DNA from: CAYZJV01 sp049310885
GTDB taxonomy: Bacteria; Spirochaetota; Spirochaetia; Sphaerochaetales; Sphaerochaetaceae
NCBI RefSeq assembly: GCF_049310885.1
Contig: NZ_JBMDYO010000001.1
Coordinates: forward strand, 186,001 to 250,000
DNA: 64,000 nucleotides
Direction: 5' to 3'
The position numbers and the translations under genes were made by a program. Shown here piece by piece: positions 56,001 through 62,927 of this stretch. Position 1 is the first letter of the stretch, and the number at the start of each line of letters is the position of its first letter. Under the pieces are notes generated by a model that saw nothing but the letters and a program-made list of their open reading frames with translations, did not search any database and was not told the DNA's origin.

Positions 56001-56302
56001 CATGGGGACGGATCAATGTCTCCGATCCTTCTTCAGGAACAGTGCTTAATGATCGCGGAACTTTTTATACCGATCCGCTCAGGGATGTGTTACAAACAAC
56101 TCAATCCGAGGGGATTGTGGTTTCCGGTCTTCTTGTCCAGGAAAAGACCGATACAATTCTGGGAACGTTTTCAACTGCAACCGATGCACAAAACGCAGTT
56201 ACACTTCCTTGGACTCCATGGAACCAACCGACCTATAGGGAACGATTGAAAGATAGTTTTCATATCATCCGTGAGTATTTTACTACGCGGAGGGAGCAAT
56301 AG
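53066..56302 (+). CDS. Large membrane-anchored GH-A-like protein
   Basis: 1078 residues. A basic start (MRGKKKRKK) and one membrane segment (about 20-41) orient the rest outward. Residues 45-420 are of unknown type. From about 431 (IHGVNLGIAMPGKWF) to 800 the sequence resembles clan GH-A glycoside hydrolases: GVNTLRIYTLL, GYLVGRELEPHE (candidate acid/base Glu near 563) and AVVAEFGLATG (candidate nucleophile Glu near 721). The C-terminal 250 residues look beta-rich. Could trim, transfer or bind the glycan made by the GT2 gene downstream. ATG at 53066 is seven bases past a TATACT box and lacks a ribosome-binding site; a TTG at 53048 is an alternative. Confidence 0.7.
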   Translation: MRGKKKRKKSLPGKTTVYRPLFITVILILLILTPWIIWLIRPEVPLNLLVYNKSVPENPAVQHLGLGWILHHLKIPQSEGIPHSTEISYRGYLPDLPEKDRISPLSPIPEDTDIVYIADTYGVYRNNNDITTVTEDGVRNLIYGGVDQDDVDALRSFLNRDEPNTVIAEYNTFATPTPDYIQSQLYEMFRVQWTGWSGLYINNLAIGGDCPPWVYPMYERHTGKSWNYRGSGILLYNTAEEVVVLTMEADLSSKANIFEYTPEATKTLGLQGSFSYNRMFDIVIPLSDAQLLGTYTLDTTASGMDKLENYGIPSSFPAIIQSTVAEHTTYYFAGNWAYSRTPLKFSFLAGVPTLMQRSIPEDLDREHFFQWHVYMPLLRSIFSEAEFRKQNPAPKTAAKVVEIDHTTMVSRTQGNMLQVWKDNEWNDLFIHGVNLGIAMPGKWFTDFPNNKALYYRWLTKMGDLGVNTLRIYTLLDPEFYNAFLLYNQLHPNRPIWLMQEIWPEEEPHGNDYLASAYQAEYEKEIEHVIDAVHGNATIGERRGRAWGTYTSNVSAYVIGYLVGRELEPHEVEATDLLNVGYAFNGQYIGTTEDATPTEAWLAASLDYVLNYEESTYGWQHPVAIVNWPTLDPIDHPSERNEDGLKIKESNDRITVNINHLLPGSQLKAGLFGAYHIYPNYPDFMNNDPLYDLYEDGQGRFRYGGYLREFIQMHTAYPAVVAEFGLATGMGNAHISPDGYHHGSMTEEVQGEGIIRMFEAMRVEGYAGGIIFEWMDEWTKKTWTTEPYMIPYDRHILWHNAIDPEQNYGIIAYEAVKPTRAGAETSGSGAIEQVALRADASFLHIDITLKNTLDLDKERLILGIDTFARDKGELVYDPSLPVKAQTGMEYLIVTDGLDTARLLAIPPANGAEYGFSTYASLEQRGIFEEMRKLTNKARALEDGTPIAARYENSSQLRYGDLQGSTNHWVMKGDIVSIRIPWGRINVSDPSSGTVLNDRGTFYTDPLRDVLQTTQSEGIVVSGLLVQEKTDTILGTFSTATDAQNAVTLPWTPWNQPTYRERLKDSFHIIREYFTTRREQ

Positions 56303-56305
56303 ATT

Positions 56306-58336
56306 ATGGATTATCCACAACCGGTACAGCTGGCAGAAGGCTTTTGGTGGGTTGGCTCGGGACATCTCGAGCACAACCTGCAATGTAATCCCTATCTGCT
56401 TATCCAAGATAACAGTGCGATCTTATTCGATCCGGGGTCATCCATTGACTTTGATATGGTATTGGAAAAGGTAAATAGTCTGGTTCCTGTGGATAGACTG
56501 GATGCAATTGTATGTAGCCATCAGGATCCAGATCTATGTGGATCACTCACACTCTTTGAAAAAGCCGGGTTCAAAGGGGTATACTGTTGCCATCAGAGAA
56601 CATCGAATATTATCCGTTACTATGGTGTATCCCGCCCCTTCTATTTTGTCGAAATCCACAATTATACGTTTCCTTTGAGCGATGGGACGAGTGTTCAATT
56701 CTTGCCTGCACCCTATCTCCACTTTCCCGGAGCTATTATGAGTTACCTGCCAAAGCAAAAGATTTTGGTATCGGGAGATTTATTCGGTTCCATAGGGACG
56801 CAATGGGAACTATTTGCAGGAGATGACTACGAAGAGGGAATGGAGACATTTCATGAATCGTACATGCCCTCTCATGCAATACTCAAGCCGGTGATGGAAC
56901 AACTTTCTTCCTATGATATCGGCATGATCTGTCCCCAACACGGTTCAATCATACAGAAAGATCCCCAGCATTACATCAATATCTTGAAAGACCTCCAATG
57001 TGGCATATTTTTAGATACTGTGCAGAAACAACTGCTCGATGATGGTGGGTATCTAGCCCTCTGCAATCGTATAGTAAAACGATATGTACACATGTTTGGA
57101 CCAGTCGAGGTAAAGAAGGTCTTCGTAGAGTCGCCTTTTTCCTATGATCCGAAATCTCGAACTATCCAGAAAACCAGCCTACCCGAAGATGGCATTTGGA
57201 ATGCCTTTTTCTCCCTAGTGCATGAAAGAAAGGGAATGTCGTGGATCACCGTTGTCGCACCCTTTGTGGAGTTGCTCAGCAAAGAGTATCGAATTGCTCT
57301 ACCCGACACGCTTAGCACTTTAGTATTTGAGGCAAGGGCTGATCTCGATAGCAAAGATTCTCAATTGAAGGAAATTGAGATCCAAAAATCGGGCTTAGAA
57401 GCCAAACTCCACGCAATGGAGGAGAGCCTGTTCCGCGATTCTATCACTGGTCTCTATAATGAGACTTTTCATTCGGTATTTGTGAAAGAGGCAATGAAGA
57501 ATATTGTGGAAAATGGGAAGCATCTCCACTTTATCATGATAAGTATAGACAATCTTGCCCAAATCAATCTCGATTTCGGGAGTGCGGAGGGTGATGCGAC
57601 CATGAAAACCCTTGCATCAATGATCGGGCAACAGATAGAGACCACGAGCCAAGCGTTCCGGTTCGCAGGAGCCATTTTCGGCATCTATTGCACCATGCCA
57701 TCCCGTGAAGAGGTGATTGAAAAAGCCAATAACCTGATTTCCCATGTATCGGATTCTGAGGCTTTCATTGTTCCCATCACCCTTTCTATAGGATTGTTTT
57801 CCACAACCGAGTTGCCTATCAGTATACGCGATGATCTTGATCAGATGAGAAATATAACCATACAGACAGCACGGTATCGATTGAAACTGGCGCAAAAGAG
57901 AGGTGGAGGTATCCTGGTAACCGATTCAGGAGATTCCACACAAACCAATACCCTTTTCACAATTCTATTGATTGACCATCCTGGTCTCGGCCGAAACCTG
58001 ATAAAACGGTCACTTGAGAAAGAGCGTTTTCGAGTTATCGTAGTCGATGATGGTTTACAAGGGAGAAGATCAATAGAAGAGGAGATCCCTGATCTCATCA
58101 TTAGCGAGTTAATGGTTCCTAAGGTGAACGCTATAACCTTGAGAAAGCAGTTGCTGGCAAAGCCGGCTACACGAAAAATTCCTTTTCTCCTCATGTCATC
58201 TACAAAGAATGAGGCAACTGTTGGGAGAGCTCTCGATGTATTCATATCGCATTTCTTCTGGAGACCGGTAATGATGGTTGAGCTTCTTGGTGTAGTGAAA
58301 CTTATCGCAAATAGACTACAGATCCAGGGTGGTTGA
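56306..58336 (+). CDS. MBL-fold protein fused to degenerate GGDEF and receiver domains
   Basis: 676 residues. Residues 1-240 are a metallo-beta-lactamase fold of the oxygen-binding di-iron (ODP/FprA) kind: HQDPDLC (His72, Asp74, Asp76), LHFPG (His139), SGDLFG (Asp158) and PQHGS (His212); the usual second His of the first motif is Leu. After a short coiled coil comes a GGDEF-like domain (375-510) whose motif reads RFAGAIFG, so no cyclase activity is expected. The receiver-like end (548-670) has Glu at the phosphorylation site (ISELMVP) and lacks the conserved Lys. It probably works by binding, sensing metal, oxygen or partner proteins. Four bases after the previous gene and just before the synthase. 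Confidence 0.8.
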   Translation: MDYPQPVQLAEGFWWVGSGHLEHNLQCNPYLLIQDNSAILFDPGSSIDFDMVLEKVNSLVPVDRLDAIVCSHQDPDLCGSLTLFEKAGFKGVYCCHQRTSNIIRYYGVSRPFYFVEIHNYTFPLSDGTSVQFLPAPYLHFPGAIMSYLPKQKILVSGDLFGSIGTQWELFAGDDYEEGMETFHESYMPSHAILKPVMEQLSSYDIGMICPQHGSIIQKDPQHYINILKDLQCGIFLDTVQKQLLDDGGYLALCNRIVKRYVHMFGPVEVKKVFVESPFSYDPKSRTIQKTSLPEDGIWNAFFSLVHERKGMSWITVVAPFVELLSKEYRIALPDTLSTLVFEARADLDSKDSQLKEIEIQKSGLEAKLHAMEESLFRDSITGLYNETFHSVFVKEAMKNIVENGKHLHFIMISIDNLAQINLDFGSAEGDATMKTLASMIGQQIETTSQAFRFAGAIFGIYCTMPSREEVIEKANNLISHVSDSEAFIVPITLSIGLFSTTELPISIRDDLDQMRNITIQTARYRLKLAQKRGGGILVTDSGDSTQTNTLFTILLIDHPGLGRNLIKRSLEKERFRVIVVDDGLQGRRSIEEEIPDLIISELMVPKVNAITLRKQLLAKPATRKIPFLLMSSTKNEATVGRALDVFISHFFWRPVMMVELLGVVKLIANRLQIQGG

Positions 58337-58338
58337 AC

Positions 58339-61188
58339 ATGGGTAATACGTTCGCCATCGTACTAACCATCGTCGTACTTTGTATCGACGTTTCCTTAAT
58401 CCTTGCTACCTTTATACTTAAATGGTATCGGAGAGCCCGTACTAAACGAATCGAACAACATCGAGATATATTGGAACACCAATTGATCGATGGGGAAATA
58501 GATGAAGATCAAATCGATCCAGAAGAATTGTTCACTCTGTTCAAGGAACTGAAGTGCTCGGTATCCTTGCCAACGGAGAGGGAAGAATATCTTCTTCAAC
58601 TATTGCTTGGCACGAATCTACCGCACTTCTATATGAATCAACTCCAATCAAGAAGGCGGATTCGGAGAATTGAGGCTGCAGCGAACCTACGCTATCTGAA
58701 CCATGGATCCGTAAGGGATGCCCTTTTGTATGCACTTAAAAAGGAAAAAGATGTAAATGTCTCCCTTTATATCGCACAAGCCCTCGCAATACAGAAGGAC
58801 ACAAGGGCAATTATACCCGTGATAAGCAAAATCAGGAAAGCGACACCTTGGATGGCGGGACGATTGCGAGCGATACTCTTCACCTATGAAGATCTATTAT
58901 TTCCGTACTTGCTCAAACGCAAAGACAATTCCCGTTCTTATATGCAAAAGATTATCTGTAAGTATGCCTATTATCATCCTTCACAAGAGTTTCGAACTTA
59001 CCTGACAACAATTGCACAGTCGGATCGAATTCCCATACGTCACTTGGCATTAGAGGCTTTGGTGAAACACTTTCCCGAAGAACTCATACAAGAGCCCTTT
59101 ATCTCCAGCAAGAAAAAAGATGTCCTTCTCTCGGTGATCCGGGCATATGGCACACTCCAAAGTAAAGAGAGTATTCCCATTATCCTTTCCTATGCGAAAA
59201 AAAGATCCATTCATGACCAGATTGTCCAATGTCTTGCCGAAATGACTTTCCAGAATCCCGTATTGCTCTCCGAGATTGTGGAACGCTTTACCCAGACCAA
59301 GAATCATATACATTCAGAGCTGCTTGCCAAGGTACTGGATCGCAGAATCGAATACTTCCTTCTTAGAATCACCGGCACTTTACACGATCAGGTTGTCGAC
59401 CTGATACGCCACCTGGTACGGGCGAGACATACGAGCGGTATCATCTTTTTCTTGAACAGAAATAGGGATCCGGCTATAGAACGACAGATTATTGAAGTAC
59501 TTCGCCCTATGCTGAAAAGTGATCCCATGATGAAATCGGAGATTATCCAGTATCTGGATAAAAGGCTTTTGGGAGAATTCAAGATACGCATAGCAAAGCA
59601 TAAGACGGAATTACCCCCACCCCATAAGGAACCTCCACAACGTCTTAGACTCGCTCTCTTGCTTATGCTCATCCTCTTGTTGTTTCCCATAGTGATCCTC
59701 TCAAGTGAATTCACAAACCTTATAAGCTTATCATGGAAGGAAATTGGAAGACTCTACATAGTACGTTTCAATTATCTATTGGCTTTCTATGCAATAACAA
59801 TAAATTTGATTTATCTTTCCGTGCTTCTTGTATCGGTCAGGGGAGCTCGAATCCAATCAAGACTCTGGAAGAGCAAGGATCTTACCATGCTCTATACGAG
59901 AGAGCTCCTCCCTTCGGTTTCGATTATTGCTCCTGCATACAATGAAGCGAACAATATTATCGAGAGTGTCAATTCGTTGCTGAACCAACGGTATCCCGAT
60001 TTTGAGTTAATTGTGGTGAATGACGGAAGTAAAGATGAAACGTTGAACACTCTGATATCCTACTTTGACCTGGAAAAACGGGATCGTATCATCCAAAAAC
60101 GATTACAGACCAGAACTTTACGAGGAATCTATACGAATAAGAACATCCCAAACTTACTAGTTGTAGATAAGGTAAATGGAGGAAAAGCCGATTCATTGAA
60201 CCTCGGTCTCAATGTTGCTTCGAAGCAGTTCTTTTGTGGTATCGATTCCGACTCACTATTGGAAAGCGATGCTTTATTGAAGGCTGTATCTGTAATGATT
60301 GATGCATCGGCTGAGACAATAGCGAGTGGAGGTAATATCTGTCCCATAAACGGATGCTCGGTTGAGCTGGGTTCTCTCGATGAAATATCGCTACCAAAGA
60401 ACTTCCTAGCTCGTTTGCAATCGTTGGAATACATGCGCTCATTCATGTCCGGAAGAGTCGGTTGGGCTCATATGAATCTTCTTCTGATAATAAGTGGAGC
60501 TTTTGGAGTCTTTAATCGGGAAAGGACGATTCAGACTGGTGGGTACCTCACAAAGAGTGGGAAATATCGAAAAGATACGGTAGGAGAGGATATGGAACTC
60601 GTGGTCCGTCTCTCCCGATCCATGAGGGAAGCCAAACGTCCTTACCGGGTCCAGTATGCATTTAATGCGAATTGTTGGACCGAAGTACCCGAATCCTGGA
60701 AGGTGTTACACAGACAAAGAGACAGGTGGCACCGGGGACTTGTCGATATCCTGTTGTTCCATAGTACGATGATTGCAAATCCTCGATATGGGCGGTTGGG
60801 AATGGCTGGCATGCTCTACTACTTCATCTTTGAACTGGTCGGTCCTTTCATTGAAGCTCAAGGACTGTTTCTTGTCATTCTCTCTGCATTCTTTGGTTTG
60901 CTGAATCTTCAGATAGGACTGCTGCTCTTTACTGCAACGATCCTACTGGGAATTCTAGTAAGTGTCTCCTCCGTGCTTATCAGCGAAATGGATTATGAAA
61001 TGTATGGCCCAAGGGATGTACGACGATTATTAGGCATAGCGGTCATGGAAAATTTCGGCATACGCCAATATATCAGCCTTTGGCGGGTAACTGGATTCTT
61101 CAGTGCAATGAGGAAGGACAAAGGCTGGGGAGCTCAGGTCAGAAAGGGGTTCGAACGAACTTCGAAGGTCAACGCTCCAAAGGTTTGA
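58339..61188 (+). CDS. HEAT-repeat/GT2 processive glycosyltransferase
   Basis: 949 residues. A first membrane segment (1-25) leads into a long helical region of HEAT-type repeats (about 80-420). Two membrane segments (440-460, 480-502), a GT2 catalytic domain and more C-terminal segments (820-890) follow. All motifs of processive beta-glycan synthases are present: SIIAPAYNEANNI, VVNDGSKDET, DSDS near 635, GEDMEL near 749 and QRDRW (QxxRW) near 792. It resembles PgaC, hyaluronan and cellulose synthases. The HEAT extension is unusual. Start at the ATG after AGGGTGG; a TTG six bases earlier is possible. Its last 20 bases overlap the convergent GH16 gene. Confidence 0.88.
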   Translation: MGNTFAIVLTIVVLCIDVSLILATFILKWYRRARTKRIEQHRDILEHQLIDGEIDEDQIDPEELFTLFKELKCSVSLPTEREEYLLQLLLGTNLPHFYMNQLQSRRRIRRIEAAANLRYLNHGSVRDALLYALKKEKDVNVSLYIAQALAIQKDTRAIIPVISKIRKATPWMAGRLRAILFTYEDLLFPYLLKRKDNSRSYMQKIICKYAYYHPSQEFRTYLTTIAQSDRIPIRHLALEALVKHFPEELIQEPFISSKKKDVLLSVIRAYGTLQSKESIPIILSYAKKRSIHDQIVQCLAEMTFQNPVLLSEIVERFTQTKNHIHSELLAKVLDRRIEYFLLRITGTLHDQVVDLIRHLVRARHTSGIIFFLNRNRDPAIERQIIEVLRPMLKSDPMMKSEIIQYLDKRLLGEFKIRIAKHKTELPPPHKEPPQRLRLALLLMLILLLFPIVILSSEFTNLISLSWKEIGRLYIVRFNYLLAFYAITINLIYLSVLLVSVRGARIQSRLWKSKDLTMLYTRELLPSVSIIAPAYNEANNIIESVNSLLNQRYPDFELIVVNDGSKDETLNTLISYFDLEKRDRIIQKRLQTRTLRGIYTNKNIPNLLVVDKVNGGKADSLNLGLNVASKQFFCGIDSDSLLESDALLKAVSVMIDASAETIASGGNICPINGCSVELGSLDEISLPKNFLARLQSLEYMRSFMSGRVGWAHMNLLLIISGAFGVFNRERTIQTGGYLTKSGKYRKDTVGEDMELVVRLSRSMREAKRPYRVQYAFNANCWTEVPESWKVLHRQRDRWHRGLVDILLFHSTMIANPRYGRLGMAGMLYYFIFELVGPFIEAQGLFLVILSAFFGLLNLQIGLLLFTATILLGILVSVSSVLISEMDYEMYGPRDVRRLLGIAVMENFGIRQYISLWRVTGFFSAMRKDKGWGAQVRKGFERTSKVNAPKV

Positions 61189-61927
61189 AATCAAACGATT
61201 TCACTACCATTTCTGTCCGATTCTCGGGCTCTTGACCTCGAAATAGCCAGAGGTTGATGCGGAATCGAACCTTTCCTTCAGTTGGTGGATCTCCGGAGAA
61301 AACCCAGTGTTGCATAAGATTTTCCTGTGAAAGTGGATCGTCGGGATCGACAGGACCATGATAGCTGAAGAATTCCAAATGTTTGGGAGTCCAAATAATC
61401 CGATGAGTGGTGGTACTACCTTGCAATTTTGGATCGAATATTCGTATACGGTCTGAAGAGGTGTAAGGTTGAACCACGTATTGGAATTTGGTCCCACCCG
61501 GTTCACCCCATGCGGCGAACTCTATATCGATCTCCCTATTGAACTCTACCGGAGCAGTGTCCCAGGTAAAAAATCCAGCTACCACTGAAGGATCATACGA
61601 GAGAACATCGCTTTCCACGGTGAAGGTATAGGTGCCATATCCCACCCTTTGCCTAGTAAAGACTTCTGTCGCATACCAATGATCTCCCTGCTTTGCTATG
61701 GTCAGGTGCATCCCCTCATCATCTACCCACACGGCATCTGTAGTTCCTGCGTAGAAGTTTGGACCGGGAGCAACAGCTGCAGTTGAGGTTTTGACTCTCC
61801 AGGTAAAATCTCCGAATTCCATTTCTCGCCTTCCGACTTCAAGCGTATCAATCGTAGCAACTCCATGGAGACAGGAAGTCAAAAGAAAAAGGAATGGAAT
61901 TACAAAGAGTCGTAGGATTCTAGGCAT
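61169..61927 (-). CDS. GH16-family glycoside hydrolase lipoprotein
   Basis: 252 residues. Lipobox LLTSC (Cys19). The GH16 catalytic motif REIDIEF supplies nucleophile Glu132, Asp134 and acid/base Glu136. VGYGTYTFTVES and VAGFFTW fit the jelly roll. Such enzymes cut beta-1,3/1,4-glucans, agar-like glycans or related polymers, or transfer them. It lies 11 bases after the deacetylase gene in one operon and meets the GT2 operon tail to tail, so it may process the polymer made there. Confidence 0.88.
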   Translation of the reverse strand: MPRILRLFVIPFLFLLTSCLHGVATIDTLEVGRREMEFGDFTWRVKTSTAAVAPGPNFYAGTTDAVWVDDEGMHLTIAKQGDHWYATEVFTRQRVGYGTYTFTVESDVLSYDPSVVAGFFTWDTAPVEFNREIDIEFAAWGEPGGTKFQYVVQPYTSSDRIRIFDPKLQGSTTTHRIIWTPKHLEFFSYHGPVDPDDPLSQENLMQHWVFSGDPPTEGKVRFRINLWLFRGQEPENRTEMVVKSFDFKPLER

Positions 61928-61938
61928 GGCAATTTCCC

Positions 61939-62871
61939 CTATCGGCCTGTAAGGTCAAGCATATGCCTGACGAAGACATCAGTGCTGTAATTTTCCACAT
62001 TGAAGGTACGAATGTTCATCGGATTAATCATTTCGGTCGCGACAGCGCCTGGTTGTGAAGTCCTCACGACTAGATACCCGCTCGCCTTCGCAGCCTCAAT
62101 AATTTTTGCGCTTCCAGCTCCACTTCCGAACGGAAGGGCAATCGTAAACACTGGTTCTCCCAGCTCCTTCTCCATAATTCGCTTTGACTCTTGCATCTCA
62201 AAGAAGACCTCTTCCTTGGTCAAATCTCCGAGTGGTCTATGGGTCAGCGAGTGAGAACCAAAGGAAAATAATTTTCGTCCAGTCAGGGTACGGTAGTTAT
62301 TCATTTCCCGTACTTGGTCCCAGCTCATGTAACCGACCTCCCCGATAAAATTGGGAACGAGGAAGAAGGTAGCTTTCATATCCATCTCCTTCAATAGGGG
62401 ATAGACAATGGCATAGATGGAAAGGTCACCATCATCAAAAGTAATCACGGTAGCATCTGATGCTATAGTCTTCTTCCCGTTATAAATATCGAGCAGTTCC
62501 TGGAAATCGAGTATGAGGTAGTTCCTTTTCAGGAAAGCCAGATCGTGTTCGAAGTTGTAGATATCCCGGTTGTAGATATTCCCAGTCCGTCCAAAAACAA
62601 TATTGTGGTAGAGGATTGGAACAATCTTAGGTTCGTTCCGGAGAGGAACCTTGGCCACGTCCCGCTGGAATGGTAATAACGTAGTGGGAAAGCCAATATC
62701 ATTACTACTCTTCCAGTACCTGACTGCAGGAACTTCTCTTACTGTCAATGGAGCTGAGACCTCCTCAGGTGCAATTGCTGTGGAGGCACCTTCGGCTGAC
62801 AATGTGAATACCATACTTGATAGAATGAAACCCAAGAGGATAGGCAGATACCGTCTAATCACTATTGTCAT
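61939..62871 (-). CDS. Polysaccharide deacetylase (NodB domain), exported
   Basis: 310 residues. An N-terminal hydrophobic signal (LPILLGFILSSMVFTLSA) is followed by the NodB domain: PILYHNIV, TFDDGD (144-149; catalytic base Asp146, metal Asp147) and metal ligands in SHSLTH (His207, His211). ATFFLVPNFIG is typical. Like PgaB or IcaB it may remove N-acetyl groups from an extracellular glycan. The start lacks a well-spaced ribosome-binding site; a TATAAT box at 62886-62891 gives a leader of only a few bases. Confidence 0.9.
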   Translation of the reverse strand: MTIVIRRYLPILLGFILSSMVFTLSAEGASTAIAPEEVSAPLTVREVPAVRYWKSSNDIGFPTTLLPFQRDVAKVPLRNEPKIVPILYHNIVFGRTGNIYNRDIYNFEHDLAFLKRNYLILDFQELLDIYNGKKTIASDATVITFDDGDLSIYAIVYPLLKEMDMKATFFLVPNFIGEVGYMSWDQVREMNNYRTLTGRKLFSFGSHSLTHRPLGDLTKEEVFFEMQESKRIMEKELGEPVFTIALPFGSGAGSAKIIEAAKASGYLVVRTSQPGAVATEMINPMNIRTFNVENYSTDVFVRHMLDLTGR

Positions 62872-62885
62872 ACTCCCATATTTGG

Positions 62886-62920
62886 ATTATATCCAGAAAA
62901 AAGGGATAGAGAAAGCCTTT
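62886..62920 (-). promoter_or_regulatory. Terminator-like element and promoter before the deacetylase gene
   Basis: On the minus strand, after the GGDEF/HD-GYP gene, a weak GGGA...TCCC stem is followed by TTTTTT (about 62895-62920). Directly behind it is TATAAT (62886-62891), 15 bases before the deacetylase ATG. This suggests separate transcription of the deacetylase/GH16 pair. Confidence 0.4.
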
Positions 62921-62927
62921 CCCATCA

